Shown here one piece after another: positions 10,813 to 21,622 of a stretch of 64,000 nt of DNA (its first letter is position 1; every line of letters begins with the position of its first letter). The notes below the pieces were generated by a model. It had not been told where the DNA came from, did not search any database, and saw nothing but the letters and a program-made list of their open reading frames with translations. The translations under genes and the position numbers were made by a program. This stretch comes from Furcasterigmium furcatum (taxonomy: Eukaryota > Ascomycota > Sordariomycetes > Glomerellales > Plectosphaerellaceae): NCBI GenBank assembly GCA_001599815.1, contig BCIA01000001.1:2484934-2548933 (forward strand), written 5' to 3'.

Positions 10813-12565
10813 CTACTCGATCTGGCTGACCTTGCAGTCCCAGCCGGAGCCGGGGGCCAGAAGGGGCAGGCTGAACGTTGTTAGCACGTATTCATCTAGC
10901 TGTGGGGAGAAAGACAACTCACCTGGCACCCAGGCACCAGCCCAATTCATTACCCTTGATCTTCTTGGCGATCTTGACTTCGCGCTCGATAGGCATTTCA
11001 TAACCCGTGTGCAGAAGCGCCATCATAAAGTTGAGGTCCAAGCAGTGGTCGGGGCGATCGCGGAGCTCCGTCAGCGCGTCGGGGATGGTCGAGAAGAGGT
11101 CCCACGTCGCCTCACCGCCACAGACGGTGTTAGTCAGGTCGTGCATCTCGCGAAGGGTGAAGGAGTCGGGCATGCCCAGGGGCTTGGTGCGGTCGTAGAA
11201 GAAGGAGAAGATGTAGACGTCTTCAAGAGCGAAGGTCTTGGCGAGCGAGGGCTGGTGCACGCCGTTGAAGGAGCAGGGCGCGAGGCCGCACTCGACATCC
11301 TTCTTCAGGATTCTTTCGGCCAGGGCGCGGCACTGGGCGGGCGCGGGGTTGGTCGGGCCGGTCATGTTGACGGTGATGGTCTCGCCCAGGACATGGTCTT
11401 CGCCAAGTTTGATCGGGGTCTCCTTGGTGAAGCCGGGGGCAATGCAGGGGTTGACGATGGGCTTCTTCAGCCACTCGCGGTCGCTGCCCTTAACCTTGAG
11501 GAGGTCGTCAAGGAAGAGCGTGTGAAGGGCGTCGCGAGCGGCCATCAGGCCGTATCCCAGATGCGAGTGCTGGTAGAGTTCGAAGGCCTGGCCACCAAAG
11601 GACAGAGCGTACTTGTGGTCACCCTCGGCGAGCTTCTGGGGCATACCGCCATCGGCCAATCCCTTGAACGTCGGCTCGAAAACAATCTGGGTCGAGCCGC
11701 CGCCGAGGTCGAAGATGGCAGCGGTGGGGTTCTTGTCGGGGCCGCCAATCTTGCCGAGGAGGTAGTTGGTGGTGATCCAGGCATAGACGCCCTCGTCGGC
11801 GCCGTCCATGATGGCAACGCCAGCCTTCTCCTTGGAGACGACAGGGAAGGGGTACTTCGTCTCAAGGTGGGTGCGAACAGTCTCGAGGATCTTGTCCGCG
11901 GCTTCGGTGCCGATCATGCGGAGACCGGCGGTGGCCTTGACGGCGACAGGGCTGCAGCCCTTCAGCTTTTCGGGAACAGTCTCCATGGCCACGGCCATGA
12001 GGGCATCGAGAGTCTTCGCGGCAGCCTCGGGGTCGTCCTTATACTTGCTCAGGCCGCCAACCGACTTCTCGGTCATCTTGAACTCCTCCTTCTCGAGCTC
12101 GGGGGTCGCCCCGCAGTTGTTGAACTTGTACACGTGGATGCGGGAGCCAGTGCTGCCTGCATCAATCATGAGGACATATTGAACAATCGGCTTGGAGCTC
12201 GAGCTCGACTTGGTGCAACGATCGGTGCCGTAGGACGAGTCGGAGGGCGTCTGTCCGCCTGCGCTTCCTGATGATACGGCTGTTCATGGCGTCAGTGACT
12301 GCGAGCCTTCCGGTCCATATTCCAACAGCTTCTCACCTCCTTGGTACATATCAACACCCTTGGGCGACAGCCAGATGAGGCCCAGGACGACGAGGAATAT
12401 GATGGCCCCCGTCTTGAACCATCTTGACTTCTGTGATTGCGACATTAGGATAGCTTTAACTCCGCCCCAAAAGCCGGGCTTTCGAGCAGGCGCAAATCGG
12501 CCGGGTTTCTCGAAGGGATCGCGGTTGTTCTTGATGGTCGGCAACGACACGGACGGCGATCGCAT
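10813..12565 (-). CDS. GDA1: Golgi guanosine diphosphatase (GDA1/CD39 family)
   Basis: Exons 12337-12565, 10923-12279 and 10813-10870 give 547 residues; introns 12280-12336 and 10871-10922 are GT-AG with a GCTAAC branch in the second. The last exon adds only 18 codons plus the stop. Type II topology: a basic N-terminus, then one membrane helix (TGAIIFLVVLGLIWL), then the lumenal catalytic domain. Apyrase conserved regions are present: IDAGSTGSRIHVY (from about residue 115), VKATAGLRM, DGADEGVYAWIT and IFDLGGGSTQI. Known role: hydrolyses GDP to GMP in the Golgi lumen, which allows GMP/GDP-mannose exchange and hence protein and lipid mannosylation. Confidence 0.95.
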
Positions 12566-14071
12566 TTGTTCGTGTCGGAAAGGGAGGGAGGCTTCAAGGA
12601 AGCACCGGCCGCCGCATTCGTCTGAAGAGGAGGGTCGTAATTGTCGTGGATCGTGCCGACGGGAGAAGCGAAGGAAAGAACGTCGATTACAAGGGCTAAG
12701 TGATCGGACTCGAAGTTGTCAAGGGCAAAAGGAGCGAGGAGAGTCGTACAAACAGCAATCAAGGATGGAAAGTCAGGGGAATGGACAAAAGCTAAGTGGC
12801 CCGCCGAGAACGACTTTTGCGGAGTGGCGGAGACTGCGTGGAGCCTGCCGTTTTCGGGGAACCCCTAAGATGACTAAGCGCCCCTTTTCATACCTCCAGT
12901 GTCTGATCGGTTTCTCTTGTCAATATGCCCCGTTGCACAGAAGATGGCAGCAACTACATCAAACATGTCTGCACGTTGGGCCTCAGATGATTGAGGTTTT
13001 CTGTGTAATGTTCTCATCGAGTTGAGATTGGCACTCGCTGGAGCTGTTAACCTTGATTGACCATCAAGTCGATTTTGAGAGCTCATGAAGAGAACATCTG
13101 AACGGCGAGGAGTAGCTCAAGTCTCGGGAACTTTAGACGACCTCGTCTAAATTGGCGGTCGAGTCAGGTTCTCACAGTTCAAGCAAGAGGATAGGTGACG
13201 GGAGGTACCGTGTAGCGGTCCACATACGCAGGCCGAACGCCCATCATTCCAGACGGGCGAGAATAAACAGGCACCCTCCCAGCGGCCAGATCGATTCCTA
13301 ATTCCTTCAAACCCCGTTGGAGCTCGTCCACCTCATGTCTGACTTGAGGTCCGCAGTGATCCAGTCTGACAGTTAGCAGATCCTCTCCCAGTCCCAACCA
13401 GCTAATCACCATGCTGGTGTAAAGACTTTCAGCTTTGGCGGGAGCATGTCAACCAGATGCTCTCTGGGATCGTCTTCTGGCAGATCGACCCAAAGACAAG
13501 GGCCGTCGAGTAGGACTGTTCGACCTCTAGGATCTCGAGCTGGTCTTTTGGCCTGGGGTGATGAAGGCTGAAGCTCCGACTCGCAGGCTACCTTGGGTGG
13601 GGGTTCGAACAAACAAAAGCCACCCTGGAAGAATCGCGTCCATCAGAACTCAGGTTAGGCTTCAGACAATCGAGATGATCCCACTCTTCTTCACATGGGA
13701 GAAGCAAGATAGTAGCTGGATCCGTGACTCTGGTGGCGGTGCAAGTTCACTGTGGATGGGACGCGGAGTGGCGGATGGAGTTAAGCCGGAGGTGTGGGTT
13801 CTAGCCAATGAGATGTCAGTAAACGCACTCAGCAGCACCAGGATGGAAGCTTCCATCCCGCTGCGGGAATCATGGGTAGAACCTCCCCTGTTTTTGGTGG
13901 ATGTCATCAGCGTCGTGTGCCTGTTGTTGCCTCCCAACACCTTTGCGCTCTCCTTGTAGGTATATCACAAGACACAACCCCCTTGGAATCCCGGCCTCGG
14001 CCTGACCTGTCTGCTGCCGTACACATCTCTATCTTCCCCGAAACGACTACGCAGCCTCTTCCAATCCTCAG
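12566..14071. other. Divergent intergenic region with possible gene remnant
   Basis: About 1.5 kb between the starts of GDA1 (minus) and the PPPDE fusion gene (plus). Both promoters must lie here. It also contains the minus-strand coding-like stretch listed separately. Confidence 0.5.
13179..13650 (-). pseudogene. Possible decayed minus-strand coding remnant
   Basis: Two adjoining minus-strand frames read like one protein broken by a frameshift. 13406-13612 ends in KVFTPAW then stop, and 13179-13412 continues in another frame from WLGLGEDLLTVRL through VRHEVDELQRGLKELGIDL. Upstream of the first frame is a CTAAC...TTCCAG acceptor-like signal. No intron with acceptable splice sites restores the frame. 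I do not recognise the protein. It may be a pseudogene, a mis-read spliced gene, or chance. Confidence 0.25.
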
Positions 14072-15853
14072 ATGGAGGTCCATCTCCTCATCTACGACCT
14101 CTCACAAGGTCTTGCGAAACAGATGTCGCAGGGGTTTCTCGGCTTCCAGCTCGACGCAATATACCATACCTCGATTGAGATTCTGGGCCGCGAGTACGTG
14201 TATGATGGCGGCATTGTCGACATAATTCCAGGCACGTCCCATCTCGGCCGGCCCCTTCAGAGGCAGCTTCTGGGCGTCACCGAATTGCCGCTGGACGTCA
14301 TTGAGCAGTTTATCGACTCGATGAGGCCGGTATTCACAGCGCAGGTAGGCCACTCAGACGGTCAGCTTGCCAAATCAGACACTGACAACGGACAGGCATA
14401 CGACCTTTGGAAGCACAACTGCAACAACTGGTCCGATACCTTCGCCAAGTTCCTCCTTGGCACAGGCATCCCTGAACACATCACCAGCATGCCCGAGACT
14501 GTGATGAACACCCCGCTGGGAAGGATGCTCCTGCCGCAACTGAATCATGCCGTCGACTCGTCGAGACAGAACGGCTCGATCCTGGGGATCCAAGGGAGCA
14601 GCTCAAACGGTCCCCGGCCAACGCCGACAGCATCGGTGCCAAAAGTGAAGATTGTCAACAGCCTCCAGGAACTCGAGACTGCGCTCGCTTCAGCAGCGAG
14701 ATCCAGCGCCGCAATCTTCTTCACAGCAGAAAGATGCGCCCCGTGCAAGGTGCTCTACCCACTGTATGACGAGTTGGCCGCGGAATTCGAAGGCAAGGTC
14801 CTCCTAATCAAGGTCGACATCACGAAGGCCAGAGACGTCGGCCATAGATATGCTACCTGGTCCACGCCGACTTTTATGACATTCCTCCACGGCGAGAAAG
14901 AGAAACAATGGACTGGGGCTGACAGGAGTGCCCTGAGAAGCAATATTCAGGCTCTGGCCCTCGCGGCGCATCCCCAACACCCTCACGAGCGGCTGAATCT
15001 TCCAAGCTTCTCGGCTCCCAGCAACAAACCAATTTTGTACACCAAGGTGCCTCCTATGCCCAAGCTACTGGCCAAGATGGGGGACGTAGCGCAGGATCCG
15101 GCGGTGCAGTCGATCAAGCACTTCATCGAGGCCCGCTCGGCGCATGGGGCAGCGCAGGCTATTTTGCCAGATATGCAACAGCTGTCGAGCTTCATCCAAA
15201 GATCTACGCAGTCACTGGCCCCGGAGGTCCTCTTCAGCATTGTGGACCTGTTTAGGTGCACACTGGCCGACTCGCGGATGAGCGCCTACTTTGCCGAAGA
15301 GAAGGATCACCAGACTGTCGCTGGCCTTCTGGACGCAGTAAACGGCAATGCGGCGTGTCCATATGCTTTGCGCCTCGTCACGCTACAGATGGCATGCAAT
15401 CTATTCTCAACGCCGCTCTACGCAGATCCGATATTACATCATGAACGGCTCAGGGGAAGTGCGATCCAGCTCATTTCGACGAGCTTCCTGGATGACAGTC
15501 ATAACAATATTCGGGTGGCAGCATCATCCCTAATGTTCAATGTCGCTTTGGCCAACAGCCAGGCAAGGAAGCGAGGGGCGGAAGGGCTGCCCGAAGGAGA
15601 GCAGATCGAGCTAGCGGCGTCGGTATTGGAGGCCATCGGGCAAGAGGAGGGGTCGCCGGAGGCTCTCCAGGGGATGCTGCTTGCACTGGGCCACTTGGTG
15701 TACCGCACGCCGCTTGATGGCGAGTTGGCAGATCTTCTGCGGACGCTGGATGCGGAGGATACCGTGCTTGGGAAGAAGAAGCACTTTGCAGGCGAGAAGC
15801 TGGTGGCTGAGGTCGGGGCAGAGTTGCTAGGGAAAGGGTTGAAACGAGCTTGA
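14072..15853 (+). CDS. PPPDE (DeSI) peptidase-thioredoxin-PUL fusion protein
   Basis: Exons 14072-14344 and 14396-15853; the 51-nt intron (GTAGGC...CTGAC...CAG) is a multiple of three without stops, so the unspliced frame is also open (593 versus 576 residues). Splicing joins FTAQ to AYDLWKHNCN, restoring the family motif. Domains in order: PPPDE/DeSI papain-fold (about 1-140) with catalytic His in AIYHTSIEI and Cys in HNCNNWSD; thioredoxin-like (about 190-290) with an ERCAPCK CxxC active site and the cis-Pro segment WSTPTF; helical PUL domain (about 320-576), which in Doa1/PLAA binds Cdc48/p97. Family knowledge suggests desumoylation or deubiquitination linked to Cdc48; the role of the thioredoxin domain is inferred. 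Confidence 0.9.
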   Translation: MEVHLLIYDLSQGLAKQMSQGFLGFQLDAIYHTSIEILGREYVYDGGIVDIIPGTSHLGRPLQRQLLGVTELPLDVIEQFIDSMRPVFTAQVGHSDGQLAKSDTDNGQAYDLWKHNCNNWSDTFAKFLLGTGIPEHITSMPETVMNTPLGRMLLPQLNHAVDSSRQNGSILGIQGSSSNGPRPTPTASVPKVKIVNSLQELETALASAARSSAAIFFTAERCAPCKVLYPLYDELAAEFEGKVLLIKVDITKARDVGHRYATWSTPTFMTFLHGEKEKQWTGADRSALRSNIQALALAAHPQHPHERLNLPSFSAPSNKPILYTKVPPMPKLLAKMGDVAQDPAVQSIKHFIEARSAHGAAQAILPDMQQLSSFIQRSTQSLAPEVLFSIVDLFRCTLADSRMSAYFAEEKDHQTVAGLLDAVNGNAACPYALRLVTLQMACNLFSTPLYADPILHHERLRGSAIQLISTSFLDDSHNNIRVAASSLMFNVALANSQARKRGAEGLPEGEQIELAASVLEAIGQEEGSPEALQGMLLALGHLVYRTPLDGELADLLRTLDAEDTVLGKKKHFAGEKLVAEVGAELLGKGLKRA

Positions 15854-16570
15854 ATATGCGAGAGCAGGATACATATCATGGAATGGGCAGGGCACCTACG
15901 GCGCAAGTCATCCGAGCGATTGAATTTCTGATACGGGTAATGACAGGAGGACGGAGTTGGTGGTGAGCCGGCCGTTGTTAGTGGATGGGAAGATGCGCAA
16001 GCGTCCCTCAGTTCCTTTTGTTGATTTCCCCTCTGAACACCCGGCAGGAAATAAACATGATCCTCTTCACCTCCCTCCCAAGCCTGCATTATCCCCTTCT
16101 TTACACGAAAACTCATTCACTCGTTCAACTTCTGCGCCATCATTCACTTCCCAGCTTGTCGCTGCTTTCATTGTCAATTAATGCCCAAGCTTTTGTTAGC
16201 AGGTCAAGTTGCCCCTGACCCCTGTCTGCCAGCGTGTCGCTGCCACTGCCGTCCAATTCCTCCCCCAGTCTGAGCCGCTGGTCGATCCGGCAACGACGCC
16301 CCACCAAGAAGCCCGTCCCAATTGGGCAATCAAGTAAACACTCCCTGCTCAGTGACCAGGCGGCCTTCCCGGAATGTGATGTGGGCAATCCATCGACATC
16401 GCCTCCATCAACTCGTCGAAGAAATCAACCAGACATTGCTTGGAATGGCCCTGGATACTCGACTGATGCCCTCCCCCGCCGCCGCCCTCTCTGAAGTCCC
16501 GGCCATCCGGTCGTCTGCCTCGACTCCTTCGCTGCGCTCTCGCGATGGCACTTTACCACCACATTTTAGA
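15854..16570. other. Intergenic region / kinesin 5' region
   Basis: 3' UTR of the fusion gene and promoter/5' leader of the kinesin gene. From 16322 the frame is open and in phase with the kinesin start, so a longer N-terminus of up to about 83 residues is possible. Confidence 0.5.
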
Positions 16571-18309
16571 ATGGACGGAGGAGGAAACGTGCGCGTCGTC
16601 GTCCGCGTTCGGGCTTTCCTTCCGAGGGGTAAGTCGAAAAGAATCTGGGGATCGGAGGTGATGATTGCGTGCTGACTGACTGGCCTTGATCCTCAGAACT
16701 CGAGCGCGGCGCCGAATGCTTGATCGAGATGGACCCCATCACCCAGCAGACGACTCTGCTTGTCCCCAACGACATGGATCCCGCCAATGCACGAGCAAAA
16801 TCCAGAAAAGTCATCGAGGAGAAGAACTTCACCTTTGATAACTCCTTCTGGAGTCACAACACCAAGGACAAGCATTACGCTCACCAAGAAGAAATATACA
16901 ACAGCCTCGGCGAGGACTTCCTCGACCACAACTTCGAAGGCTACCACACATGCATCTTTGCATATGGACAGACAGGCTCCGGAAAGAGTTATACCATGAT
17001 GGGGACACCAGACCAGCCGGGCCTGATCCCCCGGACATGCGAGGACCTCTTTGAGCGAATCGAGGCGGCGCAGAACGAGACCCCCAACATCTCGTACAAC
17101 GTCAGAGTATCGTACTTCGAAGTGTACAATGAGCATGTCCGGGATCTCCTCGTCCCCGTGGTACCGAATCAGCCGCCCTACTACCTCAAGATTCGAGAGT
17201 CGCCGACCGAAGGGCCCTACGTCAAAGACCTCACTGAAGTGCCGGTCCGCAACATCAACGAGATCCTCCGGTACATGAAGTCGGGCGACAACTCACGAAC
17301 GACAGCAAGCACCAAGATGAACGACACGAGTAGCCGAAGCCACGCCGTCTTCACCATCATGCTCAAGCAAATCCACCACGACATGGAAACGGACGAGACG
17401 ACAGAACGCAGCTCGCGTATCCGCCTGGTCGATCTTGCCGGCAGCGAGCGGGCGAAATCCACCGAGGCCACGGGGCAGCGTCTCCGCGAGGGCAGCAACA
17501 TCAACAAGTCGCTGACGACGCTCGGCCGCGTCATAGGAGCCCTGGCCGACGCCAAGCAGAGCTCGCGCAAACGGAACAAGGACATCGTGCCGTACCGCGA
17601 CTCCATTCTGACTTGGCTCCTCAAGGACTCGCTGGGCGGCAACAGCAAGACGGCCATGATTGCGTGCATCGCGCCCTCGGACTACGAGGAGACCCTGTCG
17701 ACTCTGCGCTACGCAGATCAGGCCAAGCGCATTCGCACCCGGGCTGTCGTCAACCAGGACCACATCTCCGCGGCAGAGAGAGACGCACAGATTGCCACCA
17801 TGGCAGAGGAAATCAGGGCGCTGCAACTGTCCGTCTCCGAGTCGAGAAGGCGCGAGAAAGATACCACCAAGGAGCAAGAGGAGAGGCTGGAGGAGTACCA
17901 GAAGAGCGTGTCATCGATGCAACGCATGATGGAGGAGCGCAGCCTGGTCGCCGAGGGCAAGATCCGAAGCTTGCAGACGGAGAACGAGGCACTCAGACTG
18001 CACCTCAAGCTCGCGCTAGACAGCTTGAAGAACCCCATCCCGAAGGTTGAGATACGGTCACCAGCCCCGGCAAGCGTCAAGTTCGCCGAGGAGGTGGAGG
18101 CGCAGGAGGATGACAAGGAGAACGACGACGATGCGGTGTCGTATGATGGCGACTCGGACAGCACGGCGTGCGATTCCGAGGGCGGGCATGACGATGACAT
18201 GGAGGACTACATGAAGAATCTTCTCAGTGACCTGGGCATGTTCCGACGGAAGATCGGAGACGACATGGGGCGGTGGATGGACTCGCGGGCACCATTGGTG
18301 AACTTGTGA
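16571..18309 (+). CDS. Short kinesin-3-type motor protein
   Basis: Exons 16571-16628 and 16697-18309, intron GTAAGT...CTCAG (68 nt), 556 residues. The N-terminal motor domain (about 5-370) is complete: VRVRAF start, P-loop AYGQTGSGKS (about 108-117), switch I NDTSSRSHA, switch II LVDLAGSERA, and a neck region YADQAKRIRTRAVVNQD. A coiled coil of about 85 residues and a very acidic tail follow. The motor most resembles the Unc104/KIF1 (kinesin-3) class, but the FHA and PH domains of full Unc104 are absent, as in the short Nkin3-like fungal kinesins reported to act on mitochondria. The cargo here is unknown. Start set at the Met just before the motor; upstream in-frame Mets exist. Confidence 0.88.
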
Positions 18310-19623
18310 GCTCACCGTGTTAGACCTTGACGGGTGGGCTTGGGTTCGGAGTTTGCTCCTCATGATGGACGACAGCATGGTGTTACCCGGAGTTTTGTTC
18401 CCTTTGATCAATTACGTAGAATGCATAGGACACAGAATGAATACCTATCTCGGCAGCATTTTTTGGGCAGACTGAATCAATAGTGATCGTGATAAGATCG
18501 ACTGTCGCGACGCCATATAACGGGCCGGCACGGTTATGCGCCGAAGCGGATGCGCGGCGGTCGGTTGTGGGCCCCGGAAGCCCCCGTTGCCCAGCGAAGC
18601 CCGCGGGCCCGGTCCCTTAATTCGGGACCTGGAACTACTGGAGCAGAGGCACTCTCCTTCAGGTCATGTTTGAGCGACCCGCCAAGGATGCCACAGCCCC
18701 GGCGGCTCAGGGGCCCAAAACGCCGTTTCAGATCTTGCAGCGTGCGAGGCGTCTTATTTCCACTTCGACCTGGGTTAGCCAGCCAACCAGCCAGCCAGTC
18801 GGCGACCCTGGGTCTCGGGCGTGCTGCCGATGTGCGTGAAAAGATCGGACGGTTCTGGGCAGGTACTGTATTTGCGCCGATCGAGGAATGGAATGGAGAA
18901 AGGAGAATTGGATGTAGATGCGTGTACAGATGAGATTCCTCTCGGATGACCTGCACCCAGGGGGACTTGGGTCTACCCCTTTTCCCTTCAATGGCGCGCC
19001 TAGCTACCTACCTACCGAGTCTGGGGTGTTTTCACCTCAGACTTTACCACCCGTGACAAACCCCTTAGGGGCGTTCTTATGAACCTCTCATGTTGAACCC
19101 GACAAGCCGAGTCAAGCCTCAACCAAGCCTCGACGTCTTTGTTCTTTTGTGATTCGCCCGAGAACTACAAGGGACCTGAAGAGCTGAGCTTCCTTTCATG
19201 GCCGTTGTCCGCCATTAGTGCTACGACAACGGTGGATGCCCTCCACTGACACGAGCTCGATCCGCACTCTAGTGACCCCTTGCCACTAAACTCACTAGTC
19301 CAGGCCCCTGGAAGCAGCCGCGGGACCCCACCTCCACGCCCCTTTTAACCTCCCCGCCGGCTGCCGAACACACTGACTCGGACTCGTCCCTGGCCCTGAC
19401 CCTGACCGACCTGACCCCTCGTCGATCAGCGCCTAAACTCAGCGTCCCATCAGCTGTTTCGATCCCTCCCACAGACGCACCTCGTCCCGTTGTCTGACAG
19501 GACCGTCAGTTAACTCGCTCCCCTTTTAAGGAGAGGCACATCCACCCTCGAATCGACTCGACTCGACTCTCCCCGTCCACGGCCACCCGACAACCCCTCC
19601 TTCACCTCCCAGAATCGCCCATC
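18310..19623. other. Intergenic region upstream of the eIF4E-like gene
   Basis: About 1.3 kb holding the kinesin 3' UTR and the promoter/5' leader of the eIF4E-like gene. The last 300 bases are pyrimidine-rich, as in many highly expressed fungal genes. No gene seen. Confidence 0.5.
19553..19569. repeat. Short CGACT tandem repeat in 5' leader
   Basis: Three to four copies of the pentamer CGACT about 55 nt before the eIF4E-like start codon. Probably trivial. Confidence 0.6.
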
Positions 19624-20458
19624 ATGTCCCGCCTCCCGTCCCTCTTCACATCCGGCCTCTCGGGCGGCACTCAGCCCGGCGACGTCGCCTCGCCCGCCGA
19701 CCAGCGTGACGACGCCAAGCGCAACTTCCTCAAGGCCATGCGTCCCCTCCCCACGCAGCACTACTGGCACGTCTACTTCGACAAGCAGCAGCCCCAGAAC
19801 GCCGGCGGCGGCGGCGCCGACGAGTACCAGGTCCAGCTCGAGCAGCTCGACACCCAGATCGGGTCCGTCCAGGACTTCTGGAAGTACAACAACAACACCC
19901 CGGTCGAGCAGATCAAGACCCGCGAGAGCATCTACCTCTTCAAGCAGGGCTTCCGCCCCGTCTGGGAGGACAGGCGGAATATCAGCGGCGGCGCGTGGAC
20001 CTTCCGCGTGCCCAAGGCCATCGGCCCTGATGTGTGGACGAGGGTGCAGCTGCTGGCCATTGGCGAGCAGCTGCAAGGCGTCTTGGATGATGGTGAGATT
20101 CCCTGCGCTCGTGCTCTACGACCGTCCCGGGGGTGATTATTTGCTAACAGACCTGCGCCTAGACGACCAGCTCTGCGGAGTCGGCCTCTCCGTCCGCTTC
20201 AACTCCCACCTCATCTCCATTTGGCACCGCGACTCGTCCAAACAAAAGTCCGTCGACGCCATCCTCGCCTGCGTCCTCGAGGACCTGCCCCCCGAGCTGC
20301 GCCCCAAGTCCGACGGGTCTTTCTATAAGCGCCACCAGGACCATCCAGGCTTCAAAGCCCCGCCCGAGCTGCAGGCCGTCCTCGACTCGCAGAAGCGCAA
20401 CGAAGAGAAGGCCAAGGCTGCCGCGGCGGAGAAGGCGGAGGAGAGCGTGGCAGCGTAG
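19624..20458 (+). CDS. eIF4E-family cap-binding protein, class II (4E-HP-like)
   Basis: Exons 19624-20092 and 20163-20458; intron GTGAGA...GCTAAC...CTAG (70 nt), 254 residues. eIF4E signatures: PLPTQHYWHVYFD strand, SVQDFWKYNN, FRPVWEDRRN with the cap-stacking Trp114, GGAWTFRV, and the C-terminal VRFNSHLISIWHRD. The first cap-stacking tryptophan (human Trp56) is replaced by a tyrosine at residue 68 (DEYQVQL), which marks class II eIF4Es (4E-HP, nCBP) and usually gives weaker cap binding and a repressor-like role. The C-terminus is an Ala/Lys/Glu-rich tail. The N-terminus is Ser/Gly-rich and probably disordered. Confidence 0.92.
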
Positions 20459-20932
20459 ATGGTAGGGGCGCACGCCAACATTTGGCATGCGTGTTCGGTA
20501 CAAAGCGAGGCGGGGATGTGAAAGAAAGTCGAGTACGCCTCGATTGAGTCTTTGTGGGATGGCTTTGGTGCATCTGTTTGGCGTTTTTAGCAAATCCAGG
20601 CCGAGTCATGGTGCCCAGGGAAGGAAACAGGCAGGACATCGAGGCCAGTGAGCCGGAGCCACGGCTGATGATCTAAACGAGATCGTCACCGATGTGTGGC
20701 AGAGGCCCAGAACTGCACACTCGGGGGTTGGCATCGGCACGAAACATAGAAATCGGCATTTTTACCCAGCTGGACAGTATCTAGCGTCTGCCAGTATGCA
20801 GAATCCATGAATGCCCAAATAGACAGGCCTCAATATATGGCCTCTCCTCCCGCTGAGTGGAAGCAAAACCCCAACGCCTCGCTCGAAAGATCGTGATGCT
20901 CGTGAGTATCGTCAGCCCGCCGCCGTGCCAGA
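20459..20932. other. Convergent intergenic region
   Basis: 474 bp between the 3' ends of the eIF4E-like gene and the EF-hand gene; presumably 3' UTRs. Confidence 0.6.
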
Positions 20933-21622
20933 TCACTTGAACACCCCTGCCCGTCGCATGACATCCGTGAACTCTTCTCTCCCGACCCCGGCGCCGACGC
21001 CCGCCCCCGCGTTTGCCTCGAGCACCATGTCCCTCAACACGTCGTCGCCGACCTCCTCCTTCAGCAGCGCGGCCACCCTCTTCAGGTCTCCGAGGGTGAT
21101 CACATCCTCCCCAGCCCTGCCCTTCCCCTTCCTCCCGCCATCCGCGGCCCTGCCGGCCGTGAACAGCGCGAACGCTTCGTCCACCTCCCTCTGCCTCTCC
21201 TCGTCGGCCTCCTCGTCGCCGCGCGCGTGGTACTTCAGCGCGCACACGGCGAAGAAGTCCTCGTAGCGCGCGTGCCCCTCGCCCTCGGGGTCGAGCACCT
21301 CGATGAACTCGGCCTGCTCGGCGCGCGAGGCGGGCGGGATGCCGAGGGCCGCGAGGGCGGAGCGGACCTCGGTCGTGGGCATGAGGCCGTGCTTGCGCTC
21401 GTCGGGGTCGCGGGAGCCGGAGGGGGCGGGCTCGGCGAAGAGGGTCCAGGCCTCGTGGATCTCGGATTCCTCGCGTGCGCTGAGGTTGTGTTGCTTCGCG
21501 AGGGCGGAGGCGCGCTTGCGGCTGGCGCCGGTGGCCGTCGTGGGAGGTTTTCGCTTGGGCGCCTATGCGGGGATCAGAGACGGCGGGTTGCCTGGACGGA
21601 GAGGGGAATTAGGACATACCAT
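20933..21622 (-). CDS. EF-hand (calmodulin-like) protein
   Basis: Exon 1 is the start codon alone (21620-21622); a 57-nt intron (21563-21619, GTATGT...CATAG) follows directly, and exon 2 is 20933-21562, giving 210 residues. An intron right after the ATG also occurs in fungal calmodulin genes. The body has four degenerate EF-hand-like helix-loop-helix units: EIHEAWTLF with a Gly/Asp-rich loop, FIEVLDPEGEGHARYEDF (best-preserved loop), EVDEAFALF with a long Gly/Lys insert, and EEFTDVMRRAGVF at the end. The basic N-terminus (APKRKPPTT) could bind nucleic acid or serve as a nuclear signal. Closest families are calmodulin, centrin and myosin light chain; the specific role is unknown. Most loops lack a full Ca2+ ligand set. 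Confidence 0.85.

Noticed and set aside
10832..12271. 479-codon plus-strand open frame opposite GDA1
   Set aside because: Antisense shadow of a GC-biased gene. The Gly/Val/Leu/Glu-rich translation has no domain, while the minus strand carries all apyrase motifs.
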